From NCBI RefSeq assembly GCF_001640025.1, contig NC_031674.1, forward strand, positions 4,774,001 through 4,838,000: DNA of 64,000 nt, written 5' to 3'. A program made the position numbers and the translations under genes. Shown piece after piece: positions 1 to 12,194 of this stretch (within the stretch, counting starts at the first letter, position 1; each line of letters begins with the position of its first letter). The notes under the pieces were generated by a model, which ran no database searches, had not been told where the DNA came from, and saw only the letters and a list, made by a program, of their open reading frames with translations. Source of the DNA: Sugiyamaella lignohabitans. Lineage: Eukaryota > Ascomycota > Dipodascomycetes > Dipodascales > Trichomonascaceae.

Positions 1-165
1 TGCTCGAGGTGAGCCTTCAACTCGATCTTGCCAGGAACTCGCAAAAATTAACGACCAACTCGTCTCAAGAGTGCGTAATATTCCCTTAGTGATGTGCCTT
101 GAATGGTATTAATGCCTTGAGTACATGAAAAATTTGGGGGACGTGAAAAATCAATACGAAGAACA

Positions 166-1308
166 ATGGGGTTAATATGGGCATGCAAGATCATATCAGG
201 ACTATTGATTTCAATAACAGTAATCTTGAATATTTACATTTTTCATTTTGACAGAATATGGTCGTGTAAATGGGAACATTCAGACAGTCCTGTTAAGGTA
301 CTGGCATTTGGGGATCCCCAAATAACTGGTATCAACAAAAATACATCGTGGCGCAAACAGCTAGATGTTTATGGCAATGACCACTTTCTCGGTCATATAT
401 ATAGAGTGCTGAAAGATCATTTACAGCCCACACATATTGCAGTAATGGGTGATTTAATATCTAGCCAATGGATAGGAGACGAAGAGTTTTACAGGCGAGC
501 TGATCGATACAAAAGCCGGATATTTACACACAATTCCTATAGTCAGAATGAGCCTGTTTTTATCAACATAAGCGGGAATCATGACGTTGGATATAATGGA
601 GAGATGACATACGAGAGAGTGAACAGATATGAACAGATTTATGGAAAGATGAACTATGTTGTCGAGACACCAGCGACAAACGATCATCCTAGCTGGAGGT
701 TTGTTGTGATAAACTCGTTGTCACTGGACGGCCCAGCTTTAGAACCAAAATTTCAACAGGATACATTGCAATTCATAGAATCTATCTCAGAATCGAATTT
801 CAATGGTCCAACTGTGCTGTTTAGCCACGTGCCACTATACAAAGAAGAAGGTATCTGTAGAGACTCGACGTATTTCAATTACTACTCTTGGGGAACATTA
901 CGAGAACAAAATCATCTTTCTCAGGAATCTTCTCAACTGTTACTAAACTCAGTATTCAAACCAGGTAACCCTTATGGAGGAGTTATACTCACTGGGCACG
1001 ATCACGAAGGTTGCATTACTGACTACTTGTACAATACAGAAACTGAAGAGTGGTTATCTACACCAGCTGTGAGCAGGAAAGCTGCTTCTCCAAGTGTACG
1101 AGAAATCACAGTCCGCAGCATGATGGGAGAGTATGGAGGGAACGGTGGTCTTCTGACCGGTCACTTTGATGCTAACTCGGCAACGTGGTATTTCTACTTT
1201 AATCTGTGCTCACTCGGTGTACAACATATTTGGTGGGCCACTAAAATAACCACTTACATCAGTATAGCACTTACCACTCTGTGGATCATTTTAACATTTG
1301 TAAATTAA
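166..1308 (+). CDS. TED1: Ted1/Cdc1-family membrane metallophosphoesterase
   Basis: Predicted 380-residue ER membrane phosphoesterase. Family members remove the ethanolamine-phosphate side branch from GPI anchors so that GPI proteins can leave the ER. The sequence shows an N-terminal hydrophobic anchor (about residues 4-27), then calcineurin-like phosphoesterase motifs: D50 in FGDPQ, D96 in GDLISSQW, N138-H139-D140 in GNHD, a SHVPLY motif and GHDHEG near residue 281. A second hydrophobic helix lies at about residues 356-379, giving two ends anchored around a lumenal catalytic domain. The GDL-ISSQWIGDEEF block is the part I recognise as Ted1 rather than Cdc1. It is somewhat shorter than yeast Ted1 (about 470 residues). 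The ATG at 166 is the first in frame and opens directly into the anchor helix. The next gene lies about 1 kb downstream. Confidence 0.85.
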   Translation: MGLIWACKIISGLLISITVILNIYIFHFDRIWSCKWEHSDSPVKVLAFGDPQITGINKNTSWRKQLDVYGNDHFLGHIYRVLKDHLQPTHIAVMGDLISSQWIGDEEFYRRADRYKSRIFTHNSYSQNEPVFINISGNHDVGYNGEMTYERVNRYEQIYGKMNYVVETPATNDHPSWRFVVINSLSLDGPALEPKFQQDTLQFIESISESNFNGPTVLFSHVPLYKEEGICRDSTYFNYYSWGTLREQNHLSQESSQLLLNSVFKPGNPYGGVILTGHDHEGCITDYLYNTETEEWLSTPAVSRKAASPSVREITVRSMMGEYGGNGGLLTGHFDANSATWYFYFNLCSLGVQHIWWATKITTYISIALTTLWIILTFVN

Positions 1309-2358
1309 CGACCTTTTATAATCTAGCGGTTCCTAAATTTCAAGCAGACTGGGGCTCTGCCCCAGGTCCCGCCGTAAGTTCTGCCCCAGGCCCTGCCCCA
1401 AATTCTGCCCAGGTTCTGCAACCCATATCGCATTGTCTGATTTCCGTTGTTTGAGAATCGAAGCCTTGGCTGTAACATACAGATAGAAGAAGCTCACCAT
1501 AACAATGGACCCTGCATAGCTGGATTTACTTGGATACTGGTCGACGGACAAAACCGGCTGCCAGGCCAATATGGTGCATAAGTATGCACCAGCTCGGAAA
1601 AACTCAACGGGTCAGAGCGGTAGACGCAGTTGGTGCAGCTGAAAAATTTATTTGCCAACGAGTTGTAAGAGAGTAGGATGGGTCTTGCACCTCAATTCTC
1701 AATTGGCTTCAGTGGCCTGACTGCTGGCGTGATCAGTTGGTGGTTACCACGTCAATGTTATTATATACCCATATATATATAAGAAAATATAAAGAACTGA
1801 AGTTAAATAATAGGTTATGTATGACCTATGCTCCATTCTTTTTTCGTGAAATTTAGGATCCTTTTTTTATGTCGGCCGGAACTTCCGCAATAGATGGTAA
1901 TTTCTACCCTTCTGTTTACCCGTTAAAACCCTTCTTTTCTAGCCCCCCACCCATTTTTCCCATGTGGCCCAGCAGGCAAGCAATCAGTTCTGCATCCTAA
2001 CCCATGGATGCTGAACCCAACAAGTGAGGAAAAATTCCAACCAGTAGCGATGATTTTCAGGCCCAAAGGTGGTCTTGCAGTGGCATTGGGAGGGAAAGTC
2101 CGTGCTGGGAGAGAGCATCGTGCCTACTGTATTAACTAGACATCTTTTGCCAAATACTCACCCGTACCCTAAGAATTTCCAACTTCCAAATAGAAGTCTG
2201 ATAATTCCCACTGTTTTCACACTTCACCAACGACGACATTTCCTGGTAAGCTGGATTCGCTCATTGTGTACTGTAATTTATCAGAACTGACTGGCAATAT
2301 TGCAAGAAAATAGAGATATTATTTTCGAAATTTGTTAAAGTTTTTGAAGGAATTCGAA
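1309..2358. other. Intergenic region between TED1 and LAT1
   Basis: About 1.05 kb without a supportable gene. It carries the TED1 3' region, a short imperfect GC-rich tandem repeat (1354-1419), an AT-rich stretch with alternating TA near 1765-1785, a CCTAACCC (TTAGG-type) motif at 1996-2003 and the LAT1 promoter. Small open frames here lack ATG starts or similarity to anything I recognise. Confidence 0.6.
1354..1419. repeat. Imperfect GC-rich tandem repeat
   Basis: Four to five imperfect copies of a unit like CTGCCCCAGGTCC, separated by short variable spacers, in otherwise AT-rich intergenic DNA just downstream of TED1. Read on the minus strand it would encode degenerate GQNLGQ-type repeats, but that frame has no ATG start, so I treat it as a non-coding minisatellite-like tract. 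Confidence 0.5.
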
Positions 2359-4122
2359 ATGTCTGCTGCTGCTTTGCTTTCCAGAAGAGTTTTTGCTCGC
2401 TCTGCTAGAGTTCAGATGAATTCGTAAGTAATAGGAGAAAGGGAGACGTGTTTACTTTAGTAAATTTTGATGGAGTTTTGTGGATGGCTTTCCAATTTCA
2501 ATCTTGGAATGGACGAATGTTGTTGGGGAATGAGAGTCAAGTTCCACAGTCGTATTACGAGCTTCATTCAGGGCGCTTGCCAAGTTCAATTGGAGATGCC
2601 ATATTGTTCTTGCACAATATATAACCGTCAAAAGTGTCAAATTAAAACGAATGCCAAAGGTTATTTTTATGAATTCAATTTAACTATATTTGTGTTGATT
2701 TTTTTTTTTTGGACTTTGGAATAGCCGACTAACAGACTATATAGTTTCATCAATGCTCCTACTTTTGCTAGATTATATGCTTCCAAGTCATTCCCATCAC
2801 ACACCGTCATTGGTATGCCAGCTTTGTCTCCTACTATGACCCAGGGTAACATTGGTGCCTGGCAAAAGGCTGTTGGTGACCAGCTTGCTCCTGGTGAGCC
2901 TTTAGTCGAAATTGAGACCGATAAGGCTACCATGGACTTCGAATTCCAAGAAGAGGGTTATCTTGCTAAGATTCTTTTGGAAACTGGTTCCAAAGATATC
3001 CCTGTTGGTAAGCCAATTGGTGTCTATGTCGAAGATGAGGCTGATGTTGCTGCTTTCGCTGACTTCTCTGTCGCTGATATTGAGGGTGGTTCTGCCGCTG
3101 CCGAGACTGAATCTGCTTCTTCCGAGACTAAGGCTGATCCTGGTGCTGAGAAGGCCGACAACCCCGTCTCACAATCTAAGGCTTCGGATTCACCTGCTAG
3201 CTCCGCTCCTCAAGCAACTTCTTCTGGTCCCAGTGGTGACCGTCTCTTAGCTTCTCCTATTGCCAAATTGATTGCTCTTGAAAAGGGTATTCCCCTTAAG
3301 GACGTCAAGGGTTCCGGTCCTAACGGTCGTATCATCAAGAGAGATGTCGAGAACTACAAGCCTGCCGCTCCCGCTGCTTCAACTTCAGCTCCTGCTGCCG
3401 CCACTGGTGCTGCCGCTGCTACTTATGAGGATATTCCCATTTCTGCTATGCGCAAGACCATTGCTTCCAGATTAACCCAATCTAAGCAAATCAACCCTGA
3501 CTACATTGTCTCTTCTACTGTTTCGGTTAGTAAGCTTCAAAAGTTGAGAGCTTCTCTCAATGCTTCTGGTGAAGGCAAGTACAAGATCTCTGTCAATGAC
3601 ATTCTTATCAAGGCTATTGCCGTTGCCAATGCTGCTGTTCCTCAAGCCAACTCTGCTTGGCTCGAGAAGGAGGGTGTTATTCGCCAATACAAGAATGTTG
3701 ATGTCTCAGTCGCTGTTGCTACTCCCACTGGTTTGATTACCCCTGTTGTCCGCAATGTCGAAGCTAAGGGTCTCGCTGCTATCTCTGCTGAGGTCAAGGC
3801 TCTTGGCAAGAAGGCTCGTGACGGTAAGCTTGCCCCTGAAGAGTACCTAGGCGGTACCATTACCATCTCCAACATGGGCATGAATCCTGCTGTCAGCTTC
3901 TTCACTGCTATCATCAACCCTCCTCAGAGCACTATCTTGGCCGTTGGTACCGTTGAGAGACGAGCCATTGAGGACCCTGAGTCTGAAACCGGTATCGCTT
4001 TCGATGATGTAATCACTCTTACTGCTTCATTTGACCACAAGGTTGTCGATGGTGCCGTTGGTGCTGAATGGATCAAGGCCCTCAAGCGTGCTGTTGAGAA
4101 CCCATTGGAGCTCTTGTTGTAA
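2359..4122 (+). CDS. LAT1: Dihydrolipoamide acetyltransferase, E2 of pyruvate dehydrogenase (2 exons)
   Basis: Mitochondrial PDH E2 core, 480 residues after splicing, close to yeast Lat1 (482). Exon 1 is 2359-2423, the intron 2424-2744 (GTAAGT donor, ACTAAC branch at 2728-2733), exon 2 2745-4122. Splicing restores a basic, Ser/Ala-rich presequence starting [17 protein letters not shown], which the downstream ATG at 2815 would lack. Domains in order: lipoyl domain with lipoyl-lysine K82 in ETDKATMDF; Ala/Pro/Ser-rich linker; peripheral-subunit-binding domain ([10 protein letters not shown] to IIKRDVENY); second Ala/Pro linker; catalytic acetyltransferase domain with the H453-D457 active-site motif DHKVVDG. 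Codon use is strongly biased (GCT, GTC, AAG), which suggests high expression. An earlier AG at 2734-2735 is also in frame (see findings). Confidence 0.95.
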
Positions 4123-4373
4123 TTATCCCTCCCTCCTCTCCGCATTGAAAAGTGACTTCCAAACCATTTTGTAATCCAAGTATCATGAACTATAAGAAAT
4201 GTATAGAATAGTAATATTCCGCAAAAATAGCGGCAACATCCCTGACTTTCGCGGCTCTAGTGTTTCAGAATTTGGCTATTGCTGTATCGGGGTATATTGG
4301 TGAACGACCGTTTTGACGTGTGATCTACGTAATTCCGATAGTAAACAGTTGATTATGGTCAGAGTTGATTGTC

Positions 4374-6847
4374 ATGGTAAGTAGGATATGAGGCTTGGGA
4401 TTGAGACAATTGGTATCTGTACTTATATTGTGTGAATTGCATGAGGATCGCTCCTTGACATAAGGCATATTAACTGTTACCGATGCTAACAATGCGAATA
4501 GGATCCAGAAATCGTTGAGGAAGTTGACGGTGTCAGGTTTTCATTCAATCTCTTCCCAGAGACTGCCCACGATGCTGCTAAATCAGTCTTTCCATTAGCA
4601 GCGGTATACAAGCCATTGCAAACTCGAGTCGATCTACCAATTGCAGAATATGAGCCAGTACTGTGCGGAAATGCCGACTGTAAAGCAGTATTGAACCCAT
4701 ACTGCCATCTTGATTTTGGCTCTAAATGCTGGATATGCCGCCTCTGTAACCAAAGAAATGCGCTTCCAGTGGGTTATGTGAATATTAGTCCAGAAAATCT
4801 CCCAGTCGAAGTGCGTGCAAGCAGCAGTACCATCGAATACGTGTTAAAGGGAGTTTCGCCGCTTATCTCTAAGGGCATCGGAGGTGGTCCTATTTTTCTG
4901 TTTGTTATTGATACATGCCAGGATGTGGAAGGATTTCAGGCTCTAAAAGAGGCATTGTTAATATCTCTAAGCTTGTTGCCAAAAGATTCCCTTGTTGGTT
5001 TGATCACATATGGTACTATGGTGTATGTGCACGAAAGTACGAGAAGTATTGCTTTCAATGGGCAGAAAAACTACACGTTTCAGCGGGTTGAAGAGCTTCT
5101 AGGAATAGTGCCAGCAGATGTCAGACCTAAACACAGCAACCAACCTGTCAGACAAGGGATACCCGGCACAGCCAGATATTTCCATCTTTTACAAGAGTTC
5201 GAATATGACATTACCAATATTCTTGAACAGGCTCAATTGAATGCCTTCCATACAAAGCATGACAACCGACAACATAGATGTACTGGGGAGGCTCTTAATA
5301 TTGCTCAGTCCATGTTACAAAGCATATATCCAGCATGCCCGGCACGTATAATGCTGTTTACTGCTGGGCCCTGTACTATTGGGCCAGGTATGGTAGTGGA
5401 GCCGTCTTTGAGAGAGCCACTACGGTCACATAAGGATATTGATAGCGAGACAGCGAAGTACTACAAAAAAGCGAAAAGCTTTTATGACGGGTTGGCAAAC
5501 CGGGCAGCTCACAATGGCAATGTGATTGATATATTTGCAGGCTGCTATGATCAAGTTGGGTTAGATGAGATGAGTTCTTTAGCTAGCAGGACTGGTGGTG
5601 TTATTATCTTGTCAGATTCTTTTGCAACATCAATTTTCAAGCAAAGTTTTATCCGTATGTTCAATGTTGATTCTTCTCCCGAGGGCTATTTAGAAATGGG
5701 ATTTTTGGCCAGCTTGATGGTTAAAATGAGCAAGGAAATCAAGGTATCGGGGCTACTTGGTCACGCAATTAGTTCCAAAGGTAAAACACCGAGTCATGTG
5801 GCTGAGACTGAGATAGGTATAGGTGGTACCAGTTCCTGGAGAATAGCTGGATTGCGGCCGTCAAGTACATATGCACTCTTTTTTGATATTACGAACACCC
5901 AGCCTTTGACTGTGGTAGCTGGTGAAGCATATCCCCAAGCATATATTCAATTTTCGACCCATTACCTGCATTCTTCTGGATTCTATCGTCTCCGAGTAAC
6001 TACAATTGCTAGACCGTTTGATATTTCCAACCGAGGACTTGGGCAACCGGGCCAACAGTCAATTGTACCAACGCTTTCTCAATCGTTCGATCAAGAGGCA
6101 GCAATTGCCATCCTTGCCAAGCTTAGTATCTACAAAGCAGAAAGTGGTCTTCCAATACCAGATTTGACGAGATGGATTGATGCAACACTAATCAAACTAT
6201 GCATACGATTTGCTAATTACATTAAAGAGGACCCTCATTCTTTCAGACTACCCGAGGCATTCATTTACTTCCCACAGTTCGTCTACCATCTTCGTCGCAG
6301 TCAGTTTCTTCAGGTTTTCAACAATTCGCCTGACGAAACTGTTTATTACAGACATGTTCTTATGCAAGAAGATACCACGAACTGTTCGATCATGGTACAA
6401 CCAACATTAACTGCTTACGAAATAGATAAGGATGAACCTGAACCTGTGCTTCTCGATTCATTGTCTGTTAATCCAAATCGAATTTTATTATTGGACACAT
6501 TTTTCCATATTCTTATTTATCACGGTGAAACAATTGCGGCATGGCGCAAACAAAAATACCAGGAATTGCCGGAATATGAGAATTTTAAACAACTTCTTGA
6601 AGCTCCTAGACAAGATGCATCTGCTCTTCTTATAGATCGGTTCCCACTACCCCGTTTTATTGATACCGAAGCAAGAGGAAGTCAGGCAAGGTTTTTGTTT
6701 TCTCGTCTGAATCCCTCCAAGTCAGCCTCTGACATAGGTAGTCCAGTTGCCGGCGCAGTGGTTCTCACGGACGATGTTAGCCTCCAAGATTTTATGGAGT
6801 ATCTTATCAAGCTTTGCGTTTCAAAGAAAGCCGAAAATATAAAATAG
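4374..6847 (+). CDS. SEC23: COPII coat GTPase-activating subunit Sec23 (2 exons)
   Basis: Inner-layer COPII subunit that activates Sar1 GTP hydrolysis and, with Sec24, builds ER exit vesicles. It is 782 residues after splicing (yeast 768). Exon 1 is only the ATG at 4374-4376. The intron is 4377-4501 (GTAAGT, branch GCTAAC, acceptor AATAG) and exon 2 is 4502-6847. The splice gives MDPEIVEEVDGVRF, which matches the typical Sec23 N-terminus. Zinc-binding cysteines fall at C56, C61, C80 and C83. Trunk, beta-barrel, helical and gelsolin-like domains follow. The catalytic arginine-finger region GSQARFL is present near the C-terminus (about residue 730). The long open frame itself lacks an ATG at the right place, so the one-codon first exon is what makes the gene complete. 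Confidence 0.95.
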
Positions 6848-7227
6848 AATCTTTTATTTATTATCTTTTATTTGTTAATAAGCATTTAAATGTTGAGAAG
6901 AGATGTTCCTAAAGCCTTCTAACGCGACGAGGTTTAGTTTCCCCCAGAGATAGTCACGCCCTAACCCATATTACCCCTGAAAGAACCCTTATACCGCTTG
7001 CCCTGCAAGGCTATATATACACATTTAAGGCCTCGCGTGTTAGCTTTATACTCCTGCGACGCCCATTTCGGTCTACATAACAACACGTCGAATTAATACA
7101 GCCCTAGACTATATCCTTTCTGCAATACTAAGCTTGTATTAGAAGGTACGGTACTTTAGCCCGGAAAGTTTAAAGCCAGTATTTACACACGGTACGAGGT
7201 CGTAATTCTGTTCTCGCGTTTGACAAC
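6848..7227. other. Intergenic region, SEC23 3' end / CDC3 promoter
   Basis: 380 bp with no gene seen. An A/T-rich stretch just after the SEC23 stop probably serves 3' end formation. The rest is the upstream region of the septin gene. It contains one CCCTAACCC motif at 6959-6967 (GGGTTAGGG on the other strand, Tbf1-like). Confidence 0.5.
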
Positions 7228-8669
7228 ATGGCTATTGTAGGTGAGTATATTCAGTGCAAATTATGGGAAACTTATCCAGCGTGGAACATGGTGTAATGTC
7301 AATGAACTTATCTAGGAAAGGAGAATCTAACAATTTTTTAGAACCCACGGTGGGAGTTGAGGCCCCTTCTGTGTCCCACGTTCCTATTGAACCAGCAGAT
7401 AGTAACTTGAGAAACTCAGTAGTCAACAGCAACCCAGTTCCTGAGAAGAATATTATCCACCGTAAGCTCAATTCCTATGTTGGGTTTGCCAATCTACCTC
7501 AACAATGGCAGCGTAAGAGTATCAAAAAAGGATTCAACCTGAATTTGATGGTTGTCGGAGAGTCCGGTCTGGGTAAAAGTACTTTAGTTAGTACATTGTT
7601 CAACATGCCAATGTATGGGCCTAAGGAAAAGAAGGATCCTGGAGCCGAAGTTCCCAAAACTGTCAACGTTAAGACCGTCAGTGCAGAGATAGATGAAGGG
7701 GGAGTTCGTCTCCGGCTTACTGTTATTGATACCCCTGGATTTGGTGATTTTGTCAACAATAGCGACTCTTGGAAGCCAATTGTCGAAGACATTGATCGAC
7801 GTTTCGATGCTTACCTTGAGGATGAGAACAAAGTTCACCGCAGTATGTCAAATGATAACAGGATTCACGCTTGTATTTACTTTATCCAACCCACTGGTCA
7901 TTCTCTTAAACCATTGGATATACTTGTCATGAAGAAACTGCATCAAAAGGTTAACTTAGTTCCAGTTATTGCTAAATCAGACACGATGACAGAGGAGGAA
8001 ATTATCACTTTCAAGCATCGTATCCTAGAAGATATCAAGCACCAAGAAATTGAGATTTTCGAACCTCCCAGATATGAAAATGATGACGAAGAAACTTTGG
8101 TTGAGAATGCAGAAATTATGGCAAGTGTACCATTTGCAATTGTTGGCTCAACTCAGTTAGTAGCTACCCCTGACGGAAGATCAGTTCGTGGTAGAAGTTA
8201 TCCATGGGGTGTAATTGAGGTTGACAATGAGGAGCACTGTGATTTTGTAAAGCTCCGTCAACTTATTATCCGAAATCACCTAGAGGAATTACGCGAACGC
8301 ACCGCAAATGTTCTTTACGAAAACTACCGTACTGACAAACTAACGTCACTTGGTATTCAACAAGACTCATCTGTTTTTAGAGAAGTCAACCCATCTCAGA
8401 AACAAGAAGAAGAGCGCAAGTATCATGAAGCTCGTTTAGCCAAGATGGAAGCTGATATGAAGAACGTATTCCAGCAAAAGGTCGCTGAGAAGGAGCAGAA
8501 ATTAAAGAAGTCCGAAGGGGAGTTGTTTGCTCGTCATAAAGAGATGAAAGATAACCTTGAGAAGCAGCGTGCTGAACTTGAAAAGAAGAAGTCCCGATTG
8601 GAGCAGACCAGAGCTGTTGGTGAAGAGAAGAAATCTCGTAATAAATTCGGCCTTGGAGGCAGAAATTAA
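7228..8669 (+). CDS. CDC3: Septin of the Cdc3/AspB group (2 exons)
   Basis: Filament-forming GTP-binding septin of the bud-neck/septation ring, 446 residues. Exon 1 (7228-7240) encodes MAIV plus one base. The intron is 7241-7341 (GTGAGT donor, TCTAAC branch, TTTTTTAG acceptor) and exon 2 is 7342-8669. Splicing yields MAIVEPTVGVEAP. Visible features: a polybasic/hydrophobic lead-in SYVGFANLPQQW, the P-loop GESGLGKST at 77-85, the switch DTPGFGD, AKSD as the G4 motif, the septin unique element near YPWGVIEVDN, and a C-terminal coiled coil of about 100 residues rich in K/E/Q. The SYVGFANLP signature together with an intact P-loop points to the Cdc3/AspB group rather than Cdc10, Cdc11 or Cdc12. 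Group assignment is by pattern and was not tested by phylogeny. Confidence 0.88.
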
Positions 8670-9073
8670 ATGCCGCCCTTTTTATGTGTTGAGACTGGCC
8701 TTTTTATTGTTGTTTATTTGATCAAATTCCATGCGTTGTTTTCCCGTTGAAGTAAATTATGTTTAGTTTGTTGTTTCGTTAGTGCTTTTTTTTATTTTAT
8801 ATATTCGTTTTTACAATACTGCTTGAGCAAAATGTGTGTGTATTTCTTCGAGTAATTCATGAAACGACGGGGTGACCCCTTCAACTACCCGCCTACCATC
8901 TGTTCTGCAGCTATTGATAAGAGGGCTTGTTAGGCACATCCGAACCCTGCAGATCCCCCTGAAAAACGCTCTTCTAAACGTAGTAGCGATCAGCAAATTT
9001 CATCGTGCGGCGTCTAAAATTGTATGGTGATCATAGATCACGAACCGGTCTAGCTAGATTACAGTAGGCCAAC
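8670..9073. other. Intergenic region, CDC3 3' end / RTT10 promoter
   Basis: 404 bp with no gene seen. T-rich downstream of the septin stop. It contains an AACCGGTCTAG element at 9043-9053, about 20 bp before the RTT10 ATG, which recurs at 17033-17043. Confidence 0.45.
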
Positions 9074-12000
9074 ATGACTTTGGAGGTAAGTATATTTTGA
9101 TCTTGAAAAGAGACACACTTGACACTTTACTAACATCCACTCAGCCCCTCACACATTATGGTCCTGTTACAGCGCTGCTGTTCGATGGACCTGTCCTATA
9201 TGTGGGCCAGGGCCCTAGAGTAAAAGTATACGACTGGCGGAAGGGTTCTCTGATACACCAAGTCAAAGCTTTAAACAGAGATAAAGTCCATTCAATAGTG
9301 GTGGCAAAAGCAAAAAAGAGTGGGTCAAAAACTTTAGCTGCTTATGGTGGTAGATCAATGTCTATTATCGATATTGATTTTACTTCGGAGCACCCGAAGC
9401 ATAGTATAAGGAAGAGATTTCTTGATGATTGGATATCCTCGCTAGCATTCGCTCAAGATGAATCCTTGATCTATATTCAAACAGCACATAACAAGATTTT
9501 GACGTTGGACTCTACTACACTAGACCCTATCTCTACATCGGTTTGCTTGGAGCAGAGTATTTTATACTCTGGAGCGATACTCCCGTTATCAATAGACGGG
9601 CAGCGGAGGACTCTGATAGCTTCAGGCACTGTCCTAGGGGGTGTAGTTATTTGGGAGTTAGAATCTCAGGCTATATTGCATACCTTGTCATCTCACGAGG
9701 GATCTATATTTGGTGTTGTATTTTCATCCGACGGAAAGATTTTGGCCAGTTGCTCTGATGACAGGTCTATCAGACTGTGGGAGGTACAATCAGGCAAGGA
9801 GATTGCCATTGGATGGGGTCATCATGCTAGAATATGGCAACTGCTTTTTGTACACGACAACGAAAAGCTTATTAGTGTGTCTGAGGATTGCTCAGCTAGA
9901 GTGTGGAGCTGGAATTCAGAGTCCACTTCACTTATCTGCGAACAGGTACTCGAGGGCCATCTTGGCCGAAATGTCTGGTGTGGCGCATTGGGGAATGGCG
10001 AAGATCGTTCTGTTCTAGCCACTGGTGGAGGCGATGGTAGAGTCAAACTATGGGATATTGATCTTCGAGCTTCAATAGACAGAAACACGAAAAAATATTC
10101 TATGGCTAGCACTGGATTTATGGATCCAACCCCAGTTCATAAACGAAAACAGGAAATCTTTAAGAACTACGTGCTACTCAACTACAACCATATTCTAGTC
10201 GGTACCTCGAAGAGCCGATTATTGTTTTTTAATGGCAAAAGTCATACCTGGAAAGTGATTCCTGAAGTTACCGTAGATTTTTACTCTATTATTAAAGGGT
10301 TCGGAAATGATCCGAGTTGTGCCGCCATTGCAACTAGGGATGGCAAATTATTTATCGCAAGGGTCTCTGACAACGATATTGCTGTAGAATGTTTCGAGGT
10401 GGGCCATCTTTTTCAAGGAAAGCTTTCCGACCTCTTGACTTTTACAGTTAACACCAAGCATTACGTAATATTGGAGACTCAAAATCCGCACGATCCTGTT
10501 GTGTTGTTTGATGATACCGGAAAATGCAGAGCAATATTGACAGTGCCGGAAACATTCCACCCAACAGCTGCTGTTTATGAAAGTAGAACCAATATACTGT
10601 ATCTGGGCTCACGCCATGGAGCAGTAGCATCGTATACTCTAGATTTTACATCTGATCGGGTTGAAATCACGCCCAATAACTGCTGGAGGCGAGTCATGTC
10701 AGAAGATGCAATCACATCAATTCTGTTGAGGCCATCAACCAATTCCCTAGAGACAACTTTAATTCTTACAAGCAGAGGAGGATACTTCATGATGGTGAAT
10801 ATTCAAGGTGCGCATTTACGTCAGCTTAGTCTTAATAGGCTCCCTAGATGTGATATTGAAGGAAGTTCCTATTCGAATGGAAAACTAATATTGTATGGAT
10901 TCCGGACGGACCTTTTTTTTGTCTGGAATCATACAGATCAATATGAAGTGCTGACAGAAAAGTGCGGGGGAGCACATCGTATCTGGCACTTCAGAATGAA
11001 CCCTGACGATGAAGATGCTTACGATTTACTATATACAAAAGCTGTCGAGGTGAATCATGTGAAAAGCAGTGGTCACAGGGCCAAATTTCAACAGAGCGTT
11101 TTACAACCTCTAATACATGGCAGAGAATACCGAGGCATCGAGTTTTCTTCCAAAAAGTATAACCAGCAACTAATAATAGCCACTGGTTCGGAGGACACCT
11201 GCATATCTCTAAATACTCTAGACCCACGTACGGGAGCGTTAACCAATTGGGGAATCTATGAAAAGCATGTATCTGGTATCACATCCCTGCATTGGACCGA
11301 AGAAGGAGAGTATTTGATTTCCAGCTCAGGCCAAGAGGAGTTGACAATATGGAAAGTAACACTTGCTAAAGATGAGGGACCACACATATACCCATTAATA
11401 TCACTTCCTACCACCTGTGATATCCCTGATTTGAGAATTATGAATTCTGTCACTCGGAAATTAACTAATGGAAAGTACCTTGTTGTAAGCATATACTCAG
11501 ATTCAACTTTCAGAGGGTGGATTTTTGATCCCACAGAAACTTCGTTCCAGCCCTCATTCAGTGGAAACTACCGAGAGTGTTGCCTTTTGAATTGCGACAT
11601 TCTTGTGCTTAACGATGAATTCTATTTATCCATTAGCTCCACCGATGGTCATCTTGCTATTTGGAAAATTGGAACGGAACAATCATTGGGTATGTTCACT
11701 CCCCTCGCTGAATCATTGCTCCGAGTACAGCTTCATCAATCTAGTGTGAAAGGCTCATTTTTCTATCAGAAGACTCCCTTATCATTTCTCCACGTTTCTG
11801 GAGGAGACGATAATTCTCTGGTCGCGACTGATATTAATTTTGCAAACGGATCAATCTCTGGAACCAGGATATCAGTTGTAGAAAACGCACATTCGGCAAC
11901 AATCACGGGAATCGCCAGAATTCCAGGCGCTAGCGATTTAGTATTTGTTAGCATTGGCAGTGATCAAAATCTCAGAAAATGGAAACTGACACCAGAAGGT

Positions 12001-12123
12001 ATTTCCTTAGTCGACTCCAGATATACCACTGTTGCTGACACCGGCGTTATTGATGCGTACAGCGATGCAAATGGGTCTATCGTTGCTCTTGCCGGAATGG
12101 GTATGTCCATATGGACTGTATAA
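9074..12123 (+). CDS. RTT10: WDR6-like WD-repeat protein, partner of tRNA 2'-O-methyltransferase Trm7 (2 exons)
   Basis: 996-residue WD40 protein of the Rtt10(Trm734)/WDR6 family. In yeast it works with Trm7 to methylate the wobble nucleotide (position 34) of certain tRNAs, and it is also linked to endosomal recycling. Exon 1 is 9074-9085 (MTLE), the intron 9086-9144 (59 nt; GTAAGT, TACTAAC, CACTCAG) and exon 2 9145-12123, giving MTLEPLTHYGPVTALLF. That N-terminus (PLTHYGPVTAL then LYVGQGPRVKVYDW) is the family hallmark. Multiple WD blades are visible, e.g. SHEGSIFGVVFSSDGKILAS...SIRLWEV and RVKLWDIDLR in the N-terminal half and SGITSLHWTEEGEYL in the C-terminal half, consistent with two or more propellers. 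The length matches yeast Rtt10 (about 1010). Confidence 0.88.
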
Positions 12124-12194
12124 AACATCTATTTATACCAAGTAAAATGTAACATAATAAACTCCATTTTATAAATTAAGTGGGAATCCGAAGG

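Noticed and set aside
1333..1569. Minus-strand 78-codon frame with GQNLGQ-like repeats
   Set aside because: Starts at TTG, no ATG, and its repeats derive from a GC-rich intergenic tandem tract.
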